From Verrucomicrobiota bacterium (lineage in GTDB: Bacteria; Verrucomicrobiota; Verrucomicrobiae; Limisphaerales; UBA11358): DNA of 23,772 nucleotides. Positions 1 to 7,500 of this stretch are shown here, one piece after another. The translations under genes and the position numbers were made by a program. Where the stretch lies: positions 1 to 23,772 of the forward strand of contig JACZKP010000197.1 in the NCBI GenBank assembly GCA_014860005.1, in the 5' to 3' direction. Positions within the stretch are counted from its first letter, which is position 1. Each line of letters opens with the position of its first letter. The notes beneath the pieces were generated by a model. That model did no database searches, was not told the origin of the DNA, and saw only the letters and a list, made by a program, of their open reading frames with translations.

Positions 1-1
1 C

Positions 2-72
2 TGTCCCTTGGTCGAGGGCTTTCGTCGGCCTTCGCTTCGCTCAGGCCTCCTCAAGCCCTCGACCAAGGGACA
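2..72. repeat. Perfect 20-bp inverted repeat with 31-bp spacer
   Basis: The arm at 2-21 is the exact reverse complement of the arm at 53-72. The spacer holds an inner 5-bp stem (27-31 with 43-47), so the whole element can fold into one long hairpin. It lies upstream of the secreted TIM-barrel gene, and the window begins at its edge, so its left context is unknown. It could be a strong terminator for an upstream gene or a dispersed REP-like element. There is no T-run after the right arm, which weakens the simple terminator reading. Confidence 0.8.
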
Positions 73-219
73 CATAACACAGCCCCATCGCTTGTCTCCT
101 TTTGAACTCGCAGCCGTCTCCTTTTGTTTCCGCCCCGACACCTTCGATTCGCCCGTCGTATCCGCCAGTTCCGCAATCGCGACATTGACCCATCAAGGGT
201 TCGGGCGCAGGCTGGCGAC

Positions 220-1827
220 ATGTTGCGCACGCTCTTCATGTTAATTTTGGCCGCGAACCTCGGCGGCCAATCGCTCGCTGCGCCGCTCGAACGCTGGGTT
301 TATGCGCAAGTCAATCTGCTCGTGCCGGCCGAAACCGAACGCCTTGAAGCGCTGATGCGCCGCGCCCGTCCGCTTGGGTTCACGCACTTTCTACTCGCGG
401 ACTCCAAGTTCACGCGCATCCCCGAACTGGATGCGCGTTATCACAAACACCTCCAGCGCATCCGGCAGGTGGCGGATGAATTGGGCATTGAGATTGTGCC
501 CGCAGTCTTTCCCGTCGGCTATTCCAACGATCTGCTTTGGCACGATCCAAACCTGGCGGAGGGTTTGCCGGTGCGCGAGGCGCTGTTCGTTGTCAGCAAC
601 GGCGTCGCGCGCATCGTGGCGGATCCGCCGGTCAGTCTGCCGCCGCTCGCGGAACGGCGACGCTGGGGCTTCATTGACGAGAATCTCCAACCTGATGACG
701 GCGGATTGCGCGTGACCGATCCGCAAGGCGCGAACGCCCGGATCATGGCGCGCGTTCCGGTGTCGCCCTTCCGGCAGTATCACGTTTCGGTGCGTATCAA
801 GACCCGCGATTTTCGCGGCCAGCCGGAAATCAAGGCGCTGGTGGGCGACAATCGCAACCTGAGTTACACGTCCCTGAAAGCCGGGCCAACGCAGGACTGG
901 ACGACACACCATGTCACCTTCAATTCGCTGGAACACACCAACGTGGCGGTTTACATCGGCGCCTGGGGCGGGCGCACTGGTTCGTTGTGGCTGGCCGACC
1001 CGCAGATAGAAGAAGCCGGGCCGGTGAACATTCTGCGCCGCGCAGGCTGCCCGCTGGTCGTGCGTATCGAGGGCGGACGCGAGTTGGTGGAAGGCGATGA
1101 TTTCGAGCCTGTGCGCGATCCACGCCTGGGCAACCAACCGTGGCCCGGAGAATACGAAGTCTGGCACGAAGCCCCGGCACTCAGGATCAGGCAACCGGAC
1201 GGCACCCGGTTGCGCGTTTCGTATTTCCATCCGCATGTCGTGTACGACGGTCAGGTTTGCGGGTGTGTGAGCGAACCCAAATTCGAGCAATTGCTGGAAC
1301 GTCAGGCCCGGGAGGTTCACGCAGCTTGGAACGCGCGCGGCTATCTGATGTCGCACGATGAGTGGCGAGTGCTTGGTTGGGATGAGTCATGTCGTCAGCG
1401 CGGACTGGCTGCCGGAGAGATCGTGGCCGACAACGCTCGGAAGTGTGTGGCCTGGTTGCGCGGCGTCAATCCCGGCGGGCGCATCCTGGTCTGGAGCGAC
1501 ATGTTCGATCCGCACCACAACGCCGTGGAAAACTACTACCTCGTGCGCAACGACCTGCGCGGCGCATGGGAGGGACTCGACCAGAGCGTGACGATCATGA
1601 ATTGGAACTTTGGTCAGCGCGCGAAGAGCCTGAAGTTTTTCTCCGAACGCGGTCATCAGCAAATCCTCGCAGGCTATTACGACGCCGGGCCGGAACAAAT
1701 CGGCCAATGGTTGGAAACGGGGCGCGAGGTCCCGGGTGTGATTGGAGTGATGTACACCACCTGGCAACGCAACTTCAGCGATCTGGAAGCCTTCGCCCGC
1801 GTGGTGAACGCGTTTGAGGGGAAATGA
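220..1827 (+). CDS. Secreted TIM-barrel protein, possibly GH20-like glycoside hydrolase, with carbohydrate-binding-like insert
   Basis: This is a predicted exported protein of 535 residues. The reading frame is open from 124, but the ATG at 220 gives a clean signal peptide (MLRTLFMLILAANLGGQSLA), so I chose that start. The N-terminal part (about 25-130) and C-terminal part (about 350-530) read as alternating beta/alpha barrel segments. Between them (about 150-265) lies a jelly-roll-like region rich in beta strands, typical of a carbohydrate-binding insert. SHDEW, with D380-E381, resembles the Asp-Glu catalytic pair of GH20 hexosaminidases. WSDMFD at 425-430 resembles their conserved Trp/Asp barrel-end motif. 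These matches are by eye and the family is not certain. The substrate is unknown, and an unclassified glycosidase or a non-enzymatic barrel are alternatives. No Shine-Dalgarno sequence is visible. Confidence 0.8.
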   Translation: MLRTLFMLILAANLGGQSLAAPLERWVYAQVNLLVPAETERLEALMRRARPLGFTHFLLADSKFTRIPELDARYHKHLQRIRQVADELGIEIVPAVFPVGYSNDLLWHDPNLAEGLPVREALFVVSNGVARIVADPPVSLPPLAERRRWGFIDENLQPDDGGLRVTDPQGANARIMARVPVSPFRQYHVSVRIKTRDFRGQPEIKALVGDNRNLSYTSLKAGPTQDWTTHHVTFNSLEHTNVAVYIGAWGGRTGSLWLADPQIEEAGPVNILRRAGCPLVVRIEGGRELVEGDDFEPVRDPRLGNQPWPGEYEVWHEAPALRIRQPDGTRLRVSYFHPHVVYDGQVCGCVSEPKFEQLLERQAREVHAAWNARGYLMSHDEWRVLGWDESCRQRGLAAGEIVADNARKCVAWLRGVNPGGRILVWSDMFDPHHNAVENYYLVRNDLRGAWEGLDQSVTIMNWNFGQRAKSLKFFSERGHQQILAGYYDAGPEQIGQWLETGREVPGVIGVMYTTWQRNFSDLEAFARVVNAFEGK

Positions 1828-1832
1828 TAAAG

Positions 1833-1851
1833 GCCACCAGCGGAGGTTGGC
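1833..1851 (+). terminator. Possible hairpin terminator after the TIM-barrel gene
   Basis: A stem of three plus three base pairs with one bulged T (1833-1838 pairing with 1845-1851, loop 1839-1844) starts 5 bases after the stop codon and is followed by TCTTATC. It is short and lacks a real T-run, so it is only a candidate. Confidence 0.25.
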
Positions 1852-1984
1852 TCTTATCGAATTTGAAGCCGCGCATCGCCACCGGCAGCAAGACGACCAC
1901 TGACCCGCTCTCGGGCGGTTGAACCAAACAATAATCCTGCGTCGCGCATGTCTTTGCGCCACTCGGAAACCGCGCGCGGCGAAT

Positions 1985-2263
1985 TCAGTGAGCCAGACCC
2001 GAACCGTTGCAGGTCGGGCAGGCTGCCGGAGCGTGACGGATCAGGTGGTAGATGTAATCCTTCAGCTTCGCCCGCCGCATCTTCAGTTCTTCGATTTCCT
2101 GGTCCGTCGCGAAATCAATTTCCTCTTCGATGCGATACACCGCATCGTCGAGGTTGTGATATTCCTCGTACATTTTCCGGAAATGCGCGTCACTGCCTTT
2201 GAGGCGCTGAATCGTGTCGCGATGTTCGGGAAACTCTCTCAGGATTGGGTGATGCAGGTCCAT
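1985..2263 (-). CDS. YdcH/DUF465-family small protein with a C-terminal CxxC tail
   Basis: This 92-residue protein begins MDLHHPILREFPEHRDTI and continues with a charged helical hairpin (DAHFRKMYEEYHNLDDAVYR, then an EEEID region and ELKMRRAKLKDYIY). This is the pattern of the YdcH (DUF465) family, short cytoplasmic helical proteins of poorly known function, usually about 70-75 residues. This one is longer because of a tail, CPTCNGSGLAH, that looks like half of a zinc ribbon or a DnaJ-type CxxCxGxG repeat. It lies 125 bp downstream of the phosphatase gene on the same strand and might share its transcript. No Shine-Dalgarno sequence is apparent. The family call is from recognisable sequence, while the role of the tail is unknown. 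Confidence 0.85.
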   Translation of the reverse strand: MDLHHPILREFPEHRDTIQRLKGSDAHFRKMYEEYHNLDDAVYRIEEEIDFATDQEIEELKMRRAKLKDYIYHLIRHAPAACPTCNGSGLAH

Positions 2264-2355
2264 GTTGCTATTGGCATATTACTGTTCAACTGCCCGATAA
2301 TTTATGCAGACCAGATGCGCAGTAAAGCGTTTCTTTGGCAGGAAACCACTTTTTT

Positions 2356-2373
2356 AACCGGTCGTATCCGGTT
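2356..2373 (-). terminator. Hairpin just downstream of the phosphatase gene
   Basis: AACCGG (2356-2361) pairs perfectly with CCGGTT (2368-2373) across a 6-base loop. It starts 15 bases beyond the phosphatase stop codon on the minus strand. In that transcript it is followed by six A residues rather than U residues, so it is not a classical intrinsic terminator. It may stabilise a 3' end, or attenuate read-through into the YdcH-like gene. Confidence 0.35.
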
Positions 2374-2388
2374 CCCTTCCGCCAGGTG

Positions 2389-4398
2389 TCAGCCGGGAGT
2401 CAACCGCGCCAGCTCCACCCCGACCATGCAGACGTCGTCCATGAAGCCGCGGCTGCCCGCAAATCCCTCCACCTCCCGCAGGATATCGTCGAACAAGCTC
2501 GCCGCCGGGGACTGCAACCGTTGCTTGACCGCTGCCATCAGCATTTCCTGGCTGTACATCGTCTCATCCGGCGCCTCCACTTCGTAAAGACCGTCCGTGA
2601 ACAACATCACCAAGTCCTGCGGCGAGAGGGTGACTTCGGAGGTTCGGTAATGCGCCTTCTCAAACAAACCCAACGCCGCCTGGCTTTTGCCGGACGCGCT
2701 GGGCAGCGATTCAACCCGGTGCGCGCTGCGCCGAAGCAGCAAGGGCTTGGGATGACCCGCATTGGCGTAACGCATAAGGCCGGTCGTGGCGCTGGCCACC
2801 AGGTAAAACGCCGTGGTCAGCATCGGTGTGCCCGTGTGCCGGAGGATTTCACAGAGATCAGAATTGAGTTTCGTGAGGAAGTTGCCTGGTTCGTGGGCCA
2901 GCGGTTTGAGTTCCTCGACCAGCGCCCGAATCATGGCAGTGACCAGCGCCGACCGCACCCCGTGGCCCGCCACGTCGCAAATGAAAACCGCCACTTCCGT
3001 ATTCGACAACGCTGACACACTGAAAAAATCTCCACCCACCGTGCCAGTGGGATGATAGCGGTGCGTAAACTGAAACGCGCTTTCCGCCGGCACCGCGTCG
3101 CACGGCAGCACCGGATAGGTCTGGGGCAGCATCGTGAGCTGAATCTCGCGCGCCATCTTGAGATCATCCTCCATTTGAAGATTCTTGACCCGCAATTGCT
3201 CCCGGCTGCGCGCCAGTTCCGCATTCGCCTTCCGCGTCTGTTCCTCGGCCAGCTTTTGTGGCGTGATGTCCCAAAAGATTCCCTGCAACCCGGTGATCTG
3301 GGCGTAGGCGCCGCGCAAGGGCGTCTTCACCACCTGCACATAAAGCTTCTGGCCGTCCGGCAACTGATGCTCCTCCACCGTCTCGAAGCTCTTCCCCGTT
3401 TCCAGCACACGGCGGTCGTCGCGTTGATACTTCGCCGCCATTTCCGACGGATAGAAATCAAAGTCCGTTTTACCGAGAATCTCCTCCAGCGGGCGGCCCA
3501 ACGCGCGGCAGAACTGCTGGTTCGCGAACGTAAACCGCTCCTGCAAGTCCTTGCGGAAAATGTTCTGCGGCAGCGTTTCCACCAGTGAATGATACAGCAC
3601 TTCGGAATCCCGCAACCTGGCCTCGGCCTCGCGCCGCAACGTAATATCCTCCACCGTGCCCTCGTAGTAGCGCAGCACCCCGCGCGCGTCGCGAATCGCG
3701 CGGCAGTTTTCCGAGATCCAGATCACGCTTCCATCCTTGCGGTATATGCGCGATTCAAAGTCGGTGATGGTGTCCTTCTCCTCCATGCGGCGCATGAATT
3801 CCTCGCGTCGGCCCGGCTCGGCATAAAGGGTGTCGGCGATGTTGGTGAGATTGCGCACGAGCTCCTCGGGCGTCGCATACCCATAAATTCGGGCCAGCGC
3901 CGCGTTGGCCAGCAAATACTGGCCGTCGGGCGTCGTTTGAAAAATGCCTTCCACCAAATGATCAAAAATGCCGCGATAACGTTCCCTGGCCTCTTCCAGT
4001 CTCAGGTCGGCTTGATGCCGCTCGATGGCATAGCGAATGGAACGGAGCAACCAGCGCGGACTGAGCTGGCTTTTCACCAGATAGTCTTGCGCCCCGGCAT
4101 GAACCGCCTCCACCGCGATGATCTCATCATCCTCGGCGCCGACCACAATAATGGGCACGCGCGGCGCTTTCTCTTTAAGCAGGGGAATATTCAGCAAGCC
4201 GACTCCATCCGGGAGGAAGAATTCGACCAGCACCACGCTGAACGATTCGTGCGCCAGCCGGGCAATGCCCTCATCGAGCGTGGTGGCAATGCTGACCGAG
4301 CCGATGAGATCGCGCACCTGCTCCAGCATCCCGCTGACGCCTCGAGCAAAGGCTTCGTCGTGCTCAATTAAAAGAACTTTGAGTTGCTCCGGTTGCAT
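2389..4398 (-). CDS. RsbU-like PP2C phosphatase with degenerate receiver and two PAS domains
   Basis: This is a 669-residue cytoplasmic signalling protein. Domains in order: a receiver-like domain (about 5-125); two PAS/PAC domains (about 140-262 and 265-385), each ending in a WDITPQ or VEDITLRR-type linker; a helical linker (about 385-425); and a SpoIIE/RsbU-type PP2C phosphatase (about 430-667). The phosphatase motifs are intact: GGDFF, CDVAGHGVRSAL, YANAGHP, LFTDGLYE and a final DDVCMVGVEL. They supply the Mn/Mg-binding aspartates. Such enzymes normally dephosphorylate an anti-sigma-factor antagonist. No STAS or anti-sigma gene lies in this window, so the partner must be elsewhere. The receiver has Glu59 in place of the phosphoacceptor Asp, Gly87 in place of the conserved Thr/Ser, and E12-H13 in the acidic pocket, with Lys109 kept. 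PAS ligands are unknown. It is divergent from the subtilase gene. Confidence 0.93.
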   Translation of the reverse strand: MQPEQLKVLLIEHDEAFARGVSGMLEQVRDLIGSVSIATTLDEGIARLAHESFSVVLVEFFLPDGVGLLNIPLLKEKAPRVPIIVVGAEDDEIIAVEAVHAGAQDYLVKSQLSPRWLLRSIRYAIERHQADLRLEEARERYRGIFDHLVEGIFQTTPDGQYLLANAALARIYGYATPEELVRNLTNIADTLYAEPGRREEFMRRMEEKDTITDFESRIYRKDGSVIWISENCRAIRDARGVLRYYEGTVEDITLRREAEARLRDSEVLYHSLVETLPQNIFRKDLQERFTFANQQFCRALGRPLEEILGKTDFDFYPSEMAAKYQRDDRRVLETGKSFETVEEHQLPDGQKLYVQVVKTPLRGAYAQITGLQGIFWDITPQKLAEEQTRKANAELARSREQLRVKNLQMEDDLKMAREIQLTMLPQTYPVLPCDAVPAESAFQFTHRYHPTGTVGGDFFSVSALSNTEVAVFICDVAGHGVRSALVTAMIRALVEELKPLAHEPGNFLTKLNSDLCEILRHTGTPMLTTAFYLVASATTGLMRYANAGHPKPLLLRRSAHRVESLPSASGKSQAALGLFEKAHYRTSEVTLSPQDLVMLFTDGLYEVEAPDETMYSQEMLMAAVKQRLQSPAASLFDDILREVEGFAGSRGFMDDVCMVGVELARLTPG

Positions 4399-4597
4399 GG
4401 CAAAACTAAATCACCGAGGTACGGCCAACCCGCCGGGGTCATCCCGTTCGGCTGTGCTGGAACATGGCAGCCTCGCTTCCCGCTCGCAAGCCGTTTGCGG
4501 AGTGCCCAGGCAACCAGAAAAATCCGCCAGCAAGTCTGGACAGGCTCGGATGGCTCACCTTCGTGCGCCCCAATCAGGGTCGCCACTTGTTTTCAAC

Positions 4598-7500
4598 ATG
4601 AACTTCGATTACGCTAACCACGTGATGTTCCGGCGATTTGTGCGGCGTGTTGGCAGTTCCATCCTGGTCTGTCTGGCTTCTTTCTTTCTGACCATTGGCG
4701 TGTTTGCCCAATCCATCCGCCTGCGCAACGAAGTCATCACTCCCGAAGCACCCATGGCCGCAACCGCCGCCCTGGCCGCCGCGCCTGAGCCTGCCGTCTC
4801 TGGCTTGTTTCTGATTCAGTTTACCGATTCACCGCAATCGGCATGGCGCGAGCAATTACGCGGGCTGGGTGTCGAATTGCTCCATTACGTCCCAGAGCAG
4901 GCGTTCGTCGTGAAATTGGAGGGCGCGCGGCCTGGCGTGCTCCGCCAACTTGGCTTTGTGCGTTGGGTTGGAAAATATCGCCCTGAGTACAAGCTGCACC
5001 GGAGTTTGCAGACCGCGGTCACGTCACCCCCCGCCGAGTCCGTGGGAGTGGCGGTATTGTTGTCACCCCTCGCGACGGATGCGGAAACGGCGGTGATGAG
5101 GCGATCATTGGACGCGGTCCAGCAGGAAGGCCGCCATCGGTTTGGGCGCGTGTTGCGCGGCAGCCTCAATCCGGCACGGCTGACGGCCCTGGCCAATTCC
5201 GACTACGTGCTGTGGATTGAACCGGCGCCGCAGATGCGGTTGCTGGATGAAGTGGCCAGCCGCATCGTCGCCGGGGACGGGCCGCCCGGACAGACTTTGA
5301 TGCAATCTTTGGGCTACGACGGTACGGGCGTGACGGTGGCGGTCGCGGACAGCGGGCTGGACAGTGGCGAAATCAGCATCATGCATCCGGACATTCAAGG
5401 CCGCGTCACGGCGCTGTTTCACTACGGGGCGCCCGGTCAACTGGAAGATGCCGCGGATGAGCATAGCCACGGCACGCATGTCGCCGGCATCATTGCGGGC
5501 AACGGGGCGATGGGTGAAACCGACGAGCAGGGCTTTCTATACGGCGTCGGAGTCGCGCCAGGCGCCAGCCTCATCGGCCAGCGCATGTTTGATGCGCAAG
5601 GCGGCTATGCGCCACCCTCGAGCTTCGAGCAACTGACGAGGGACGCCAAACGCGCCGGGGCGGAAATCGGCTCAAACAGTTGGGGCGACAACACCCAGGG
5701 CCGCTACGACATCAGCGCCATGGAATTTGATGAACTGGTGCGCGATGCGGATTTGCTTACGCTGGGCGACCAGCCCTACATTTTGGAATTCTCCGCCGGC
5801 AACGCCGGGCCGGGCGCTCGCACCATCAATACGCCCGCTGTCGCCAAGAACGTCATCGCCACCGGCGCGTCGAACAACGACCGCCGCAATCTGCCGATTG
5901 AGGAATTCACCATTTACGACACTGGCCCGGAAACCATGGCGGACTTTTCCAGTCGCGGGCCGTGCGAAGATGGACGCATCAAACCTGACTTGGTTGCGCC
6001 CGGCAGTTGGATCGCGTCTTTGCGTTCGATCTATGCCAACGACGACTTCGCTTGGTGGCCGATTTCGGGGAGCTATATGTATCAGGGCGGCACGAGCCAG
6101 GCCGGTCCGCACGTGTCCGGCGCGGCCGCAGTGTTTGTGCAGTATTACCGCGCGCACCACGGCGGGGCGACGCCCTCCCCTGCCCTCGTCAAAGCCGCCT
6201 TGATCAACTCCGCCACCGACATGGACGACGCGGAAGACACCGACCCCGTACCCAACAACGACGAAGGCTGGGGAAGACTAAACTTGCCGGCGTTGATTGC
6301 GTCCGAGCGCCATTACGACTTCACGGATCAAACCGCCTTGCTAACGAACAATGCCGTTTATGAGAAGCGAATTCTGATCGGCAGTGCCGACGAACCCCTG
6401 AAGGTCACGCTCGCCTACACGGATGTGCCGGGCAATCCCGCCGCGGTGATCGCGCTGGTCAATGATCTTGATCTGGAAGTCGTCGCGCCGGATGGCCGCC
6501 TCTATCGGGGCAACCGGTTCAACTTCGGCGAATCCATACCCGACGCGGCGGGCGCGGACACGATCAACAACGTCGAAGCGGTGCATCTCTTCACGCCGGT
6601 GCCCGGCGAGTATATTGTTCGCGTACGCGCCTGGCGCGTGGTTCAGGACGCGCGCCGCGACACGGCGGCCATTGACCAGGACTTCGCGCTGGTGGTGTCG
6701 GGCGCGTTCGGCATCCCGGGTGTGGGCATCGTGACCTTCAATCGTCCCGTCTATCGCGCGCCGGATCAGATTCGCCTGACGCTGGTGGATTACGATCTCG
6801 CGGGACAACCCGGCGTGAACTTGCTGCTGCGCAGCGGGGCCGAGCCGGCGGGGGAGAACGTGACGCTTTTTGCGCACGGTTCCAGCGGGCTGTTCACCGG
6901 GGCAATTGCCACCGCCACCAGCCCGGCCATCGGCCAACTCCACATCGCCCACGGCAATGTGATCGAAGCCGTCTATGCGGACGCCGCGCCGCCCGCGAAC
7001 CGCGTCTTCACCGCACTGGCCGATTTAGTGCCCCCGGTTATCGCAGGTGTGCGAGCCACCAACCGTTTTGGGCAGCCGTTGGTTTCCTGGACAACGGATG
7101 AGGAGACAAAGGCCATCGTCTATTACGGCGTGAGCACACCAAGCCTCGCGCAAACCAACATCGTGTTCGACACAGCCCATGAATTCGCCCTGCTGAACTT
7201 TCCGCCCGACACGGTCATTCAATTCATGGCCGTGGCCGAGGATGCCGCCGGCAATCGCACGACAAATGACAACGGCGGTTTGCTGTTCACGGTCACCAAC
7301 CTGCCCGCGCCCGGCGTCTTCCTGCTGGATTCGTACACGGACAGCGGCGGGTTCATCGCCGCGCCGCCGCTTTCGGGTTACACGGACGCCTTGAATGTGC
7401 TGGGTCGGCCCTACAGCGTGTTCGACGCGCGCAGTGGAGTTGAACCGTCGCTGACGGAATTGCAGGCGTATCGCACCGTGATCTGGCGCATGGATGAAAT

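Noticed and set aside
124..219. Upstream extension of the TIM-barrel frame
   Set aside because: It is arginine-rich and would place the signal peptide inside the protein.
391..1356. 321-codon minus-strand frame opposite the TIM-barrel gene
   Set aside because: It has no domain and its composition mirrors the codon bias of the plus-strand gene, which has a signal peptide and barrel pattern.
2335..4371. Three long plus-strand frames (226, 178 and 260 codons) opposite the phosphatase
   Set aside because: All are antisense to a gene with unambiguous PAS and PP2C motifs and are rich in Arg, His and Gln without domains.
4118..4597. Longer N-terminus of the subtilase frame
   Set aside because: This part overlaps the phosphatase gene on the other strand, has Ser/Arg-rich composition, and would bury the signal peptide near residue 170.
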